NCBI GenBank assembly: GCA_016744925.1
Contig: JADGDJ010000003.1
Span: 32,603-71,072 of the forward strand
DNA: 38,470 nucleotides
Source of the DNA: Spirochaetaceae bacterium
GTDB lineage: Bacteria > Spirochaetota > Spirochaetia > DSM-2461
Direction: 5' to 3'
Position 1 is the first letter of the stretch; every line of letters starts with the position of its first letter. Under the pieces are notes generated by a model. That model was not told where the DNA came from. It worked only from the letters and a program-made list of their open reading frames with translations, and searched no databases. Shown one piece after another: positions 1 through 8,649 of this stretch. The translations under genes and the position numbers were made by a program.

Positions 1-1
1 C

Positions 2-1153
2 TTGATAAATGAACAGCAAAGTGATGTTATACTTTTTACAGGTGATTTGGTAAACAATGTAGCCGAAGAAAAACAACAGGCCTCTCGCGTTCTTCTGGAT
101 CTGACCAGGCAGGGAAGCGAGACTGTGGCTGATACAAATAAAACCATACAGGAGACAGCGGGCCGTATCGATGCCATCAGGGATATGCTGGACGTGATCA
201 ATAGTGTAGCCTCTCAGACTAACCTTCTCTCCATGAACGCCGCAATTGAAGCAGCCCATGCAGGTGATTCAGGACGGGGATTTGCTGTAGTGGCCGATGA
301 AATCCGAAAGCTGGCTGAGTCGACTCAGGCCAATGCTTCGGCAATCGGGAAGGATCTGGCAGAAATAGTAGGCCATATAAAAAGTACAGAAGAATCAGGA
401 AAGAAAAGTATGGATGCTTTCGGACGTATCGAAGAAGAAGTAAGTATCTTCGTAGATGCTTTTCAGGAAATTTCGGTCAGTACCAATGAACTATCCGCAG
501 GCAGTGCAGAGATTCAGAACTCCTCTCAACATCTCATGGATTTAACGAATATGATCAACAAAGATGCCGTTACTGTCCGCCATGAATCGGATCAGATAAA
601 CAAAGCCTTGCTGGAAGTAAAAAAATTCGGTGAAGAAGATTCTCATAGCCTGAAAGATATTGCCGGCAAAGTTGAATCTTCTAAAAACATGATCAATAAC
701 ATTGCCCTTGTGGGAGATCAGAACGCAACCAATATGGAAGCCATGATGACCCGGGTTGATGTGTTCAATCTGGGAGATTCTGAAAAAGGAATCAATACGT
801 CCCGTACGGCTATGCAGATAAGCAAAGTTCTACTGCAGCATAAGAACTGGATTTTGAAAATACGATTGTTTATGGATGGTCGGGTTGAGGAAGCCCGTCT
901 TGCAATAGACGATCCCACCCGATGTGACATGGGTTGTTGGTTACTGGAGAAAGGGAATGAGATATTTGAAAAGTCCCAGCTTGAGAAACTTCATTCGATT
1001 CACAACAAAATTCACGAAAAGGGAAGAGATTGTATAAGTGCATTCCAGGATAGTGATATAGAAAGGGCAGAAGAGATCTTTATGGCACTTAGCAAGCTCT
1101 CTTCAGACCTGGAAAGGACAATCAAAAATAGAGACATGCTCCTCAATGATTAA
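2..1153 (+). CDS. Methyl-accepting chemotaxis protein, C-terminal part, with CZB zinc-binding domain (5' truncated)
   Basis: This is the cytoplasmic part of a chemoreceptor that passes signals to CheA/CheW. The frame is open at the left edge, so the sensor, membrane and HAMP parts lie outside the window. The first codon here (TTG) is probably not the true start. Residues about 60-110 hold the conserved MCP hairpin tip ([15 protein letters not shown] ... [14 protein letters not shown]). The C-terminus is a chemoreceptor zinc-binding (CZB) domain: H280, C308 in CDMGCW, and H334/H338 in an HxxxH motif match its Cys/His ligand pattern. In other bacteria CZB domains sense zinc or hypochlorous acid. 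The role here is inferred. The MCP and CZB assignments are secure, but the ligand is unknown. Confidence 0.93.
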   Translation: MINEQQSDVILFTGDLVNNVAEEKQQASRVLLDLTRQGSETVADTNKTIQETAGRIDAIRDMLDVINSVASQTNLLSMNAAIEAAHAGDSGRGFAVVADEIRKLAESTQANASAIGKDLAEIVGHIKSTEESGKKSMDAFGRIEEEVSIFVDAFQEISVSTNELSAGSAEIQNSSQHLMDLTNMINKDAVTVRHESDQINKALLEVKKFGEEDSHSLKDIAGKVESSKNMINNIALVGDQNATNMEAMMTRVDVFNLGDSEKGINTSRTAMQISKVLLQHKNWILKIRLFMDGRVEEARLAIDDPTRCDMGCWLLEKGNEIFEKSQLEKLHSIHNKIHEKGRDCISAFQDSDIERAEEIFMALSKLSSDLERTIKNRDMLLND

Positions 1154-1186
1154 GTGCCCTCGTAAATTTACAGGGCACTTAATCAT
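1146..1186. terminator. Bidirectional intrinsic terminator between convergent genes
   Basis: A perfect 15-bp inverted repeat (ATGATTAAGTGCCCT at 1146-1160, its complement at 1172-1186) encloses an 11-nt loop. The loop itself contains the palindrome GTAAATTTAC. The left arm overlaps the stop codon of the chemoreceptor gene. The ABC ATPase gene ends just beyond on the opposite strand, so one hairpin could stop transcription from both sides. There is no long T-run, so termination strength is uncertain. Confidence 0.7.
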
Positions 1187-1215
1187 CAAAGATAAAATCC
1201 ACAACACTCTATTGA

Positions 1216-2292
1216 TCAGTCAAACCAGAGCAGTGATTTTTCAGTCTCACAATCGAAGAACTGAAAAGTGGTGTTATCCATATCCAGTCCAATGACATCA
1301 CCGCATCGGTGTTTATCTTTAGGATCTGCGAGAATAGATATGTCTTCTTTACCCATTCGACACTGAAGCAGGTCATCTCTACCGAGAGGCTCAACAAGTA
1401 GCACTTCCGCTTTTAAATCTGAATCGGGATTGATACTGATATCTTCCGGGCGTATGCCAAGGATGACCTCTCTACTACCCTCTTTCGGCTGCCTGTCCTT
1501 CGCCAGGGGAAGAGTGAAATGAGAATTGACACCCTTTAGAATTCCATCAGATGAAACTAATTCTATATTAAAGAAATTCATGGGAGGATTTCCCACAAAA
1601 TGGGCAATAAATTTTGTACGCGGTTTTTCATGAAGTTCGATAGGAGGCATAAAAGCCTGCAATTTCCCATCTTTTATCACAGCTACTCTATCAGCCATAG
1701 TCATGGCTTCCACCTGATCGTGAGTCACATAAATACTTGTAATATTCAGATCTTTCTGCAGCTTTTTAATTTCACTTCTCATTGTAATTCTCAGCCTTGC
1801 ATCAAGATTGGAAAGAGGTTCGTCAAAAAGCAGTAACTCAGGTTTTTTGATAAGAGCTCTTCCCAGGGCAACTCTCTGCTGCTGACCCCCGGATAACTGA
1901 CCGGGTTTTCTTTTAAGGAGATCTCCGATCCCGAGAAGCCCCGCCACTCTATCGGCTTCCCGGTTCATTTCATCCTTGGACTTTTTCTTCAGCTTCATGG
2001 AGAAAACGATATTTTCGTATACAGACATATGGGGATATAGAGCATAACTCTGAAAGACCATCCCTATATTTCTGTCTTTGGGCTGCACTTTGTTCACCAG
2101 CCTGTCACCGAATATAATTTCTCCTCCATCAGGTTTGTAAATACCCGCTGTCATGAGAAGAGTCGTTGTTTTCCCGCACCCCGATGGTCCGAGAAAAGCA
2201 ACAAATTCACCGTCCTTAATGTGAAGATTCATATTGTCCACGGCCGTTTCTGTACCGAATTTTTTAGTCAGGTTCTGTAGTTTAACTTCCAT
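1216..2292 (-). CDS. ugpC: MalK/UgpC-type ABC transporter ATP-binding protein
   Basis: This is the ATPase subunit of a CUT1-type importer and works at the inner face of the membrane with the two permeases upstream. The 358 residues match the usual MalK/UgpC length. Visible motifs are Walker A GPSGCGKTT (35-43), Q-loop Q81, signature LSGGQ (133-137), Walker B LLLFDE (153-158), D-loop SNLD (161-164) and switch H191. A C-terminal TOBE-like regulatory region starts at about 240. It is the last gene of the operon binding protein - permease - permease - ATPase, 12 bp after the upstream stop, with an AGGAG site before ATG. ATPases of this family often serve several transporters, and the second ABC operon in this window has none. 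The symbol denotes the family. The exact substrate is not shown by the sequence. Confidence 0.93.
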   Translation of the reverse strand: MEVKLQNLTKKFGTETAVDNMNLHIKDGEFVAFLGPSGCGKTTTLLMTAGIYKPDGGEIIFGDRLVNKVQPKDRNIGMVFQSYALYPHMSVYENIVFSMKLKKKSKDEMNREADRVAGLLGIGDLLKRKPGQLSGGQQQRVALGRALIKKPELLLFDEPLSNLDARLRITMRSEIKKLQKDLNITSIYVTHDQVEAMTMADRVAVIKDGKLQAFMPPIELHEKPRTKFIAHFVGNPPMNFFNIELVSSDGILKGVNSHFTLPLAKDRQPKEGSREVILGIRPEDISINPDSDLKAEVLLVEPLGRDDLLQCRMGKEDISILADPKDKHRCGDVIGLDMDNTTFQFFDCETEKSLLWFD

Positions 2293-2304
2293 ATTATATT
2301 GCTC

Positions 2305-3174
2305 CTAAACGCCACCGTGGCTACCGCCACTGAAAATTTTCATAAGATATTTCTGTGTGAATGAGTAAAAAAGCAGAATAGGGATCAGCTGAAACAGTCC
2401 GATCGCCGCAAGGACTCCATATTGAATAGAGACCGTATCACTGCTCATCATGGCATTCAAGTACGTGGATAACACCGCTTTATTTCCCCTGGTGAGGAAA
2501 GTATAAGGGATTAGAAAAGAACTCCACCCTGTCATAAATGAAAAGATAGAGAGAGCTGCCAGTCCGGGTTTAATCTGGGGAAGCATAATCTGCCACCAGC
2601 AGCGCCAGCGGGAACTGCCGTCAATCAGAGCCGCCCTTTCGAGATCCCAGGAAACGCTATCAAAAAATCCTTTCATAAGCCAGATGCCCAGAGGCAGCTG
2701 AAGAGAAATGCTGATCAAAACGACTCCCCCTATTGTATTGTATCCAAAGAGAAATCCCAGAAGAGGAACACCGGAGATAAATCGGAGTACAAAATATAGA
2801 GCGATGAGCAATGTGACACTCGGAAAAGCGTGAAGGATCAGTGTCATTGAAAGAAATGTCTTTCTTCCTCGGAAATTTATCCTCGACAGGGCATAACCGG
2901 CCAATGAGGATATGAGCAACACTCCAAAGGTCAGGAAAGACGCCATGAGAAAGGTGTTCATGGTGATGATCCAGATATCGGGATCACTGAGGAACGCCCA
3001 ATTTTTCAATGTTAAGCCGCCGAAATTCCCATCTAGATCAACAGGTTTCAGTCCATATGTTCTTTCGGAAAAGGTCGAAATGAACAACCATAAATAGCCC
3101 AGAATAATCGGAGCCGTAAATACGATCAATACAATATAGGATAACCATGAAAAGTTATCTCTTTTCTCTTTCAT
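2305..3174 (-). CDS. CUT1 ABC transporter permease, MalG/UgpE-like
   Basis: Inner-membrane permease of 289 residues with about six hydrophobic segments. The first is near residues 12-35. A C-terminal EAA loop (ERAALIDGSSRWRCWWQIMLP) contacts the ATPase. The short N-terminus before TM1 and the length fit the MalG/UgpE half rather than MalF/UgpA. ATG at 3174 is chosen because a GGAG lies 7 nt upstream. Another ATG at 3179 is out of frame. The gene begins 10 bp after the preceding permease, so the two are co-transcribed. The operon context (divergent LacI plus glycerophosphodiesterase) suggests a glycerophosphodiester, glycerol phosphate or related polyol substrate. That is inference only. Confidence 0.9.
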   Translation of the reverse strand: MKEKRDNFSWLSYIVLIVFTAPIILGYLWLFISTFSERTYGLKPVDLDGNFGGLTLKNWAFLSDPDIWIITMNTFLMASFLTFGVLLISSLAGYALSRINFRGRKTFLSMTLILHAFPSVTLLIALYFVLRFISGVPLLGFLFGYNTIGGVVLISISLQLPLGIWLMKGFFDSVSWDLERAALIDGSSRWRCWWQIMLPQIKPGLAALSIFSFMTGWSSFLIPYTFLTRGNKAVLSTYLNAMMSSDTVSIQYGVLAAIGLFQLIPILLFYSFTQKYLMKIFSGGSHGGV

Positions 3175-3184
3175 TTCATGTCTC

Positions 3185-4099
3185 CTATAATTGGTCTATT
3201 TTCGGTTCCTGCACTAATGCACCGAATCTGAAATATTTCATATAAACGATTCCCAGTATCGTTCCTACAAGCACGAGGACTACAGCCAATGCCGCCCCGA
3301 ATCCATACTGGAAATTTCCCCAGTAATTATTTAATGCCTTGTGATAGGACCACAAGGACCAGACTTCCGTATTAAAATTACCATTTGTCAAAACCATGAT
3401 GTATTCAAAAGATGTCAGCAGAGACAATGTCTGATAGGTTACGACAAAAAGAAGAGGCCACCTGAGCTGGGGGATAATTATATATCGGACCCTCTGCGTG
3501 TATGATGCGCCGTCTACAAGTGATGAAACCATAATGTCCTTGGGGATAGCCTCAATAGCGGAATTAAAAATAATCATTCCGAAGGAAGCCCCGATGTACC
3601 CATTCACGAGAACGATAAAAAGGAATGCATACTCGGGCACCCAGTTTCCTGTAGAAAGCCCGAACGGGATTCTGAAAAGCTGATTGAAGACTCCATAAGG
3701 GGCATCAGCTGCGAGCATAGACCACATGAGAACATACACAACAGGGGGTGTGATTCTCGGAAGAAGCCAGGCCGATCGGAAAAATCCACCTGCTAATTTA
3801 TTTATGTGGCTTGTGATAAGCGCAATCAGCAATCCCAGTCCCACATTGAAAAACACCAATGTTAACGAGACATATTTTAGCGTTGTTATAAAATTATTCA
3901 TGGAATCGGGGTGCTGTGCTATTTTCACATAATTCTTCAGTCCCACCCATTTCCATGCGTCAAATCCAGTGACAGAACTCATATCTGTAGCGGATATACC
4001 CAATGTCATCAATACGGGTATAAAGAAAAATACTATTACCAATATCAACGCCGGCATTATGAACCACAATCCAGTGTGGCTCCGATGCTCTTTTTCCAA
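3185..4099 (-). CDS. CUT1 ABC transporter permease, MalF/UgpA-like (TTG start)
   Basis: Inner-membrane permease of 304 residues with about six membrane spans. The first spans roughly residues 12-32. The EAA loop (MVSSLVDGASYTQRVRYIIIP) marks it as a binding-protein-dependent permease. It pairs with the MalG-like permease immediately downstream. The start is TTG at 4099, preceded by GGAG with 6 nt spacing. The 13-nt stretch GGAGAATACATTG recurs exactly at the start of the diguanylate cyclase gene (26581), which supports this unusual start. A strong hairpin-plus-U-run terminator sits between this gene and the upstream binding-protein gene. Its expression therefore probably depends on read-through. 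Confidence 0.9.
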   Translation of the reverse strand: MEKEHRSHTGLWFIMPALILVIVFFFIPVLMTLGISATDMSSVTGFDAWKWVGLKNYVKIAQHPDSMNNFITTLKYVSLTLVFFNVGLGLLIALITSHINKLAGGFFRSAWLLPRITPPVVYVLMWSMLAADAPYGVFNQLFRIPFGLSTGNWVPEYAFLFIVLVNGYIGASFGMIIFNSAIEAIPKDIMVSSLVDGASYTQRVRYIIIPQLRWPLLFVVTYQTLSLLTSFEYIMVLTNGNFNTEVWSLWSYHKALNNYWGNFQYGFGAALAVVLVLVGTILGIVYMKYFRFGALVQEPKIDQL

Positions 4100-4114
4100 T
4101 GTATTCTCCTAATT

Positions 4115-4157
4115 AAAAAACTTCCGGAAACTTTAAAAATCTAAAGTATTCCGGAAG
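4115..4157 (-). terminator. Intrinsic terminator inside the ABC operon
   Basis: On the minus-strand transcript, CTTCCGGAA (from 4157-4149) pairs with TTCCGGAAG (4129-4121). An inner stem of ACTTTA/TAAAGT adds to it, with one bulged base and a short A/T loop. Six U residues follow directly (AAAAAA at 4115-4120 on the plus strand). This is a textbook rho-independent terminator. It lies 24 nt after the binding-protein stop codon and just before the ribosome-binding site of the first permease. It would make the binding protein more abundant than the membrane subunits. Confidence 0.85.
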
Positions 4158-4180
4158 CGTAAGATAATAAAAAAGTCTGA

Positions 4181-5566
4181 TTATTTAACGATCAGCTGAT
4201 CTTCAATTTCCACTTTCATAACTCTGATGGCATCATCTGCAGCCTGCTCGGGAGTTTTTGTTCCCTGCTCGGAAGCAACCATTCCATTCCAGAATGCATC
4301 GAACCAGAGTCCGTACATCACATGGTTTGGCTGATAAAAGTTATTCTCCAGCAAATATGTCACGTCTGAAAGAAATTTGCTCTCTTTATAGGGAGCGAAA
4401 TCATTCTGCGATTTAAGGATTCCAAGGTGTCCACTCTCAACTGCATGTCTTGTGTTTTTTTCTGTTTCCGTCATAAGAGCTGTCAATCGAATAGCCAGAT
4501 CCTGATGAGTATTCCCTGAAGCTTTCTCACTGGAAATGAGGTATACAAGAGGATGAGATAAGGTCACTCCTTTTTCTCCACGGATTCCTGAAGGCTCATA
4601 TCCGAAACCAACATTCGCCCATAGAGTTTCTTCTCCGCCCTGTGCATAGTTCTTAGCCCAGTCAGCCCACATCCATGTACCACCGTTCCAGAACAAAGCT
4701 TTGTTGTTTGAAACAACATCATGCCAGATTTTCCACTCAGTTCCGATATATTTATCAGGAGTGATTCCAGTTGTAACTGTTTCTCTCTGAAATGAATAAA
4801 AATCGATAAGAGCTTTTTTATCGATGATCAGTTTATCCTGTTCAGCATCGTAAAGATCTCCGCCGAAAGCTTTGTAGAATTGAACAAAGTCTCCACCCTG
4901 TCGAGGTCTGTGCCAGTAACCGTATCCCGGCGCCACAACACCTTTTGCAATAGCTTCTTCTGAAGTGGCAATAAGATCTGAAAGTGTAAATCGACCTTCG
5001 GCCATTGCAGCGGGAAGATCTGCTATTTTAGCATCGTCCCAGCCCATTTTTCGTAAGTTTGTTTTACTGAAATACATAGGTCTGGCTTCTGTGTCCTGAG
5101 GAACACCCCAAACTTTACCCTGCCATGTAGCCGCTTCCCAGAGGCTGTCAAAGACATCATCAAACTGAGGAGCAAGATTTTTCACATCCTGTACGGAATC
5201 GGCGAAAGGCACGATTAAACCGGATCGGCTCCACACAGCTATGTCTTCATGTCCTGATACAATAATTGCCGGAGCTTCACCTGAATCAGCCGCAAGAGAA
5301 TATTTCTTTTTGAAGTTTCCCCAATCTCCTTCGTCTAAATATGCTTCCACCTCAACAGTAATGTCACTGCCTTCAGCTTTCAATTCTGCATTTAATTCTT
5401 CGGCCGCTTCCACTGCAAGATCTGCGCGCCAGTGATTGATGCCGCCCTCTCTGGTCCATACTGAAAACTTTACAGTCTGTGGTCCACTGGGTGCTTCCTG
5501 TTCTCCCGTTGCAAAGAGGGGAAGACCCATCATTGCAATGATCAAGAATATTGCCGTATTTTTCAT
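4181..5566 (-). CDS. Extracellular solute-binding protein of a CUT1 (Ugp/Mal-type) ABC transporter
   Basis: Periplasmic substrate-binding protein, 461 residues from the chosen start. ATG at 5566 is used because it has AAAGGAG upstream at good spacing and begins a clear signal peptide (MKNTAIFLIIAMMGLPLFATG, cleavage near residue 20). The longer open frame back to 5632 runs into the divergent promoter region. The mature part has the layout of family 1 extracellular binding proteins, with many Trp and Tyr residues typical of carbohydrate sites (for example GGTWMWADW). It is the first gene of the operon and is followed by a terminator that should lower downstream expression. It is divergent from a LacI regulator and a glycerophosphodiesterase, so a glycerophosphodiester or polyol-phosphate ligand is plausible but unproven. 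Confidence 0.88.
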   Translation of the reverse strand: MKNTAIFLIIAMMGLPLFATGEQEAPSGPQTVKFSVWTREGGINHWRADLAVEAAEELNAELKAEGSDITVEVEAYLDEGDWGNFKKKYSLAADSGEAPAIIVSGHEDIAVWSRSGLIVPFADSVQDVKNLAPQFDDVFDSLWEAATWQGKVWGVPQDTEARPMYFSKTNLRKMGWDDAKIADLPAAMAEGRFTLSDLIATSEEAIAKGVVAPGYGYWHRPRQGGDFVQFYKAFGGDLYDAEQDKLIIDKKALIDFYSFQRETVTTGITPDKYIGTEWKIWHDVVSNNKALFWNGGTWMWADWAKNYAQGGEETLWANVGFGYEPSGIRGEKGVTLSHPLVYLISSEKASGNTHQDLAIRLTALMTETEKNTRHAVESGHLGILKSQNDFAPYKESKFLSDVTYLLENNFYQPNHVMYGLWFDAFWNGMVASEQGTKTPEQAADDAIRVMKVEIEDQLIVK

Positions 5567-5573
5567 AAACTCT

Positions 5574-5589
5574 CCTTTTTCGCAAACAT
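5574..5589. promoter_or_regulatory. Degenerate LacI-type operator upstream of the binding-protein gene
   Basis: CCTTTTTCGCAAACAT has a CG centre and, read on the minus strand, matches 13 of 16 positions of the operator found at 19390 and 11383. One half-site (GCAAACAT, 5582-5589) is perfect. An inverted perfect half-site ATGTTTGC lies at 5608-5615. The site touches the ribosome-binding site of the gene read leftward. The likely binder is the divergent LacI protein at 5669, but the third LacI protein could also recognise it. Confidence 0.4.
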
Positions 5590-5600
5590 AATTAAATTTA

Positions 5601-5629
5601 TTGCATAATGTTTGCATTGCATGTATTAT
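5601..5629 (+). promoter_or_regulatory. Candidate promoter for the LacI-GDPD transcript
   Basis: TTGCAT (5601-5606), a 17-bp spacer and TATTAT (5624-5629) fit a sigma70-type promoter, with a start near 5636 and a leader of about 30 nt. The 102-bp divergent region also repeats TTGCAT at 5612 and 5617. On the other strand it has a perfect TTGACA (5654-5659 reversed) with only a poorly spaced -10 (ATCATA at 5628-5633). The leftward promoter is therefore not resolved. Confidence 0.4.
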
Positions 5630-5668
5630 CATATTTGCACTACATTAGTTGTATGTCAAGGATTTATT

Positions 5669-6673
5669 ATGGATAAACCTGTGCGGTTAAAGAGCATAGC
5701 TGATAAACTGGGAATATCTCTGTCGACTGTTTCCCGGGTATTAAATGACAAACCGGGGATCAGCCAGAAAACCAGAGATCTTGTATTAAATGAATTAAAA
5801 CAGAGCAAAGGTGAACTCGCTCCCGTTGTGCGTTCTTTATTACCTGTGAATGGTAAATTTATCGGGATTATCGGGAGGCAACGCTCGGGCCAGCTAGATT
5901 CTGTCTATTTCCATCATTCAACGATCGCTTTTGATGAAACGTTTAGACAGTCGGGATACCAGAGTCTGATAATTCCTGTAACAGATGATGATATGAACAA
6001 TCCTTTAAAGATCCCCGCTCTTCAATCTTCCAGCTGTGATGCTTATATCATCAGAGGCCAAAGCCTCAGCCCTCGTTTCATAATGGAAATCAAATCTCTT
6101 GGAAAACCAGTCGTTCTCCTGGAAAACCGTTTATATGAAAATTTGACAGATAGTATTGTCTGCGATGATTACAATGGTGCAAAAAATGTAACTGAGCATT
6201 TAATTGGTAAAAAGCATAAAAAAATAGCTCACATAACAGGACCGGATTATTGGTTTAATAACCGTGAGCGTCTGGAAGGATATAAATCCGCAATGACAAA
6301 TGCCGGCCTGGAACCGATCATAATCTTTAAAGACGATACGACGATCAATACAGGAGCTGATTCTCTCCGGGACTTACAGAGAAGTTATCCCGATTGTACT
6401 GCTGTTTTTACCGCCAATGACGCAATGGCTATTGGTTTGCTCAACCAAGCCAGGAATGAAGGAATCAAAATTCCAGATCAACTGGCCATTGCCGGATTTG
6501 ATGATATCCCCTGGGCGACTATGACATATCCCCCTCTTACTGCACTACATATCCATATTGAAAAGATGGGAGAGCTGGCAGCCATTCGAATATTGCAGTT
6601 GATCAAAGATCCAGAATCACCACCGGTTGAAATGAAAATGCCGGGACACCTGATAATTAGAGAAACAACATAA
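5669..6673 (+). CDS. LacI-family transcriptional regulator
   Basis: DNA-binding repressor of 334 residues. An N-terminal LacI helix-turn-helix lies at about residues 7-26 (LKSIADKLGISLSTVSRVLN), followed by the hinge and a periplasmic-binding-protein-like ligand domain. The C-terminal part contains the family pattern AVFTANDAMAIGLL ... IAGFDDIPWATMTYPPLT. ATG at 5669 is chosen over an upstream in-frame ATG at 5612. AAGGA precedes it at 6 nt, and the extra N-terminus would not be LacI-like. It is divergent from the ABC operon and 13 bp ahead of a glycerophosphodiesterase gene, so it probably controls both. The ligand is unknown. Confidence 0.93.
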   Translation: MDKPVRLKSIADKLGISLSTVSRVLNDKPGISQKTRDLVLNELKQSKGELAPVVRSLLPVNGKFIGIIGRQRSGQLDSVYFHHSTIAFDETFRQSGYQSLIIPVTDDDMNNPLKIPALQSSSCDAYIIRGQSLSPRFIMEIKSLGKPVVLLENRLYENLTDSIVCDDYNGAKNVTEHLIGKKHKKIAHITGPDYWFNNRERLEGYKSAMTNAGLEPIIIFKDDTTINTGADSLRDLQRSYPDCTAVFTANDAMAIGLLNQARNEGIKIPDQLAIAGFDDIPWATMTYPPLTALHIHIEKMGELAAIRILQLIKDPESPPVEMKMPGHLIIRETT

Positions 6674-6686
6674 TCAAGGAATACAA

Positions 6687-7385
6687 ATGCTTATAATCGG
6701 ACACCGGGGAGCCGCAGATCTGGCTCCGGAAAATACACTGAAGTCAATACAGATAGCCTTGGATTCCAAGGTCGATATGATAGAAATTGACATTTCTTTA
6801 TGCAAATCCGGAGAAGCTGTTTTAATGCATGATGACAAAGTAGACGCTCAAACTGATGGACATGGTTATATCAGTGATTTTACTCTTAGTGAGTTAAAAA
6901 AACTCAATGCCGGTGATGGAGAACAGATCCCGACACTACAAGAAGTTATAGACTTAATTGATAGTCACTGTCCTTTGAATATAGAGATTAAGGGACGAGG
7001 TTCTGCTGAAGAAGTGGCGAGGATTCTTCATGTAGAGTTTTTAGATAAAGCAAGGAGTCATGAGGATTTTCTAGTCTCTTCTTTTGATCATTGTGAATTG
7101 CACAGATTTAAAAAACTATGTCCGGAGATACGAATCTCTCCCATTATCAGCTGCCATCCTCTCTCTCTTTCCTTGCTTGCTGAGGAAATCGGAGCCTGGT
7201 CTCTCAATGTGAAACGAGAATACATAAGCCGGGAGATCGTTGAAGACGCCCATAAAAGAGGTATAAAGATACTGGTTTATACTGTTAATTTACCGGAAGA
7301 GTTGAGTAAACTGAAAGAGTTGAACGTCGATGGCGTGTTCACCAATGACAAATACAGGCTTACGGGAGAAAAAAGGGTTATTTAG
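6687..7385 (+). CDS. Glycerophosphodiester phosphodiesterase (UgpQ-like)
   Basis: Cytoplasmic enzyme expected to cleave glycerophosphodiesters to sn-glycerol 3-phosphate and an alcohol. The 232 residues have no signal peptide and match the small UgpQ-type GDPD class. Key motifs are H6-R7 in GHRGA, PENT at 14-17, E33 and D35 in IEIDI (metal ligands), and H48 in LMHDD. IEIKG occurs later at the second metal-site strand. AAGGA lies 6 nt before ATG. The gene follows the LacI gene by 13 bp and is divergent from a Ugp-like ABC operon. This resembles a split version of the E. coli ugpBAECQ arrangement but under LacI-type control. No Pho box was recognised. Confidence 0.92.
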   Translation: MLIIGHRGAADLAPENTLKSIQIALDSKVDMIEIDISLCKSGEAVLMHDDKVDAQTDGHGYISDFTLSELKKLNAGDGEQIPTLQEVIDLIDSHCPLNIEIKGRGSAEEVARILHVEFLDKARSHEDFLVSSFDHCELHRFKKLCPEIRISPIISCHPLSLSLLAEEIGAWSLNVKREYISREIVEDAHKRGIKILVYTVNLPEELSKLKELNVDGVFTNDKYRLTGEKRVI

Positions 7386-7486
7386 CATATGTGCTACCAG
7401 AGCAATTGTGTCCGGGTTATTGCTTAAAAACCAATTACCAGAATCATAATATTGCTGACATATTTAAGCCGGCTTATCATATTTTA

Positions 7487-8533
7487 TCATTCATTTACAA
7501 AATTGGGAGAAAGCAGATACATGGCACTGACATTATTTAATTCATCAAAAAAGAAACGTATATTTTTGTCTTGAATCAGGTAATAACTGGATTGGGATAA
7601 TTTATATAAAATCCCTGATTTTATATCTCCATTTAGATTTCCCAATTCGATAATGCTTTCGGGTTTACCATAGGCATCTATAACATCATCAAGTGAACTC
7701 CCCACATGAATCCCTTCTGAATTGGTATACCCGGGATTATGCAATCTCAATTCATCAATTCTGCCGGTTTGAGTATTTATGATGGGATAAAATTTATCGG
7801 GATACTGCATAGTCATCCTCTGACCATTTGCATAATAGGTCAATTTTCCCGGTATTCCGAATATGGATTGGATTTCATCTTGCCCATCTGTTTCAATATT
7901 TATTAGAGAGATTTTTTCCGGAAGAGTTGCTCTGAATGCTAAATCTGTTTCTGATATTTCAACTTCTTCATTGACAACGTCTTTAACGACACCATGATCC
8001 TTTGAGCTTGCAGAATTTTCAGAGCTTTCTGAATTTTGAGAACTTTCTGTCGATTCAGAAATACTCTCATTTTCCTGAAATCTCCCTGCTGGTATTTCGG
8101 GAATAGTATTCCATTTAAGAGATTCAGAATGAATAATCAATCCTGTCCTCTCCGATTCATTAGAAAAATCACCTGGAAAAAAAAGTATTATTATCCCTTC
8201 TATTCTTTTAACCTTACTTTTTTCAACTCTTTTGATGATTCCACCATCACCACGAATCAAGTCCCCTTTGACCATAAAGGAAGATCCATCAGGTGGATTA
8301 AATAGAGAAAACATCCCGTCAAACTCCGATGAATAAGATAATTGGACATAGAGATAGCGATTGTCCTGAAAAAGTTCAATCGCACTATGAGAGATCCATG
8401 AACGTTTCTCAAGAACATTGTAGTCCGGTGTAAATCCACTTTGATTAGAATCAAGAGTCTTTGTCGTCGTCATACACCCCATCATTAAAAACAAAACAAT
8501 TAGGGAAACTAAACTTCTGTAGATATTAATCAT
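7487..8533 (-). CDS. Predicted lipoprotein of unknown function
   Basis: This protein of 348 residues is not recognised. A lipoprotein signal is clear: MINIYRSLVSLIVLFLMMGC, with C20 as the likely lipidated residue. ATG at 8533 is chosen because GAGGAA precedes it at 7 nt and it starts the signal. The longer open frame to 8602 has neither feature. After residue about 155 comes a low-complexity Ser/Glu linker (repeats of SES/ENS), then a C-terminal domain. This ends with a segment resembling repeats of the form 'G.S.DDVIDAYGKPESI', which recalls small outer-membrane-assembly or SmpA-like folds. That likeness is weak. Neighbours on both sides are transcribed from other promoters, so it is probably monocistronic. 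Confidence 0.75.
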   Translation of the reverse strand: MINIYRSLVSLIVLFLMMGCMTTTKTLDSNQSGFTPDYNVLEKRSWISHSAIELFQDNRYLYVQLSYSSEFDGMFSLFNPPDGSSFMVKGDLIRGDGGIIKRVEKSKVKRIEGIIILFFPGDFSNESERTGLIIHSESLKWNTIPEIPAGRFQENESISESTESSQNSESSENSASSKDHGVVKDVVNEEVEISETDLAFRATLPEKISLINIETDGQDEIQSIFGIPGKLTYYANGQRMTMQYPDKFYPIINTQTGRIDELRLHNPGYTNSEGIHVGSSLDDVIDAYGKPESIIELGNLNGDIKSGILYKLSQSSYYLIQDKNIRFFFDELNNVSAMYLLSPNFVNE

Positions 8534-8572
8534 TGGTAATTCCTCTAAGAATATATTTATAAAGCCTTTTAA

Positions 8573-8602
8573 ATTGTAGTGAACTGTATTCCTGAAAAAC
8601 AA
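8573..8602 (-). promoter_or_regulatory. Possible promoter of the lipoprotein gene
   Basis: On the minus strand TTGTTT (8602-8597), an 18-bp spacer and TACAAT (8578-8573) suggest a promoter about 40 nt before the lipoprotein start. A perfect 7-bp dyad (TATTCCT at 8587-8593 and AGGAATA at 8604-8610) overlaps the -35 and spacer and could be an operator. Confidence 0.35.
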
Positions 8603-8649
8603 TAGGAATATGTCTTATGAGAGATTCAGTATGTTAAAGAAAAATAAAT

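Noticed and set aside
5612-5668. Upstream extension of the first LacI gene
   Set aside because: The upstream ATG has no ribosome-binding site, lies within the divergent promoter region and adds a non-LacI N-terminus.
7401-7424. AGCAAT...ATTGCT hairpin after the GDPD gene as terminator
   Set aside because: Only 6 bp with a 13-nt loop, followed by A rather than U residues. Too weak to call.
7465-7476. TAAGCCGGCTTA palindrome as an operator
   Set aside because: It lies between two convergent gene ends, with no promoter nearby and no second copy in the window.
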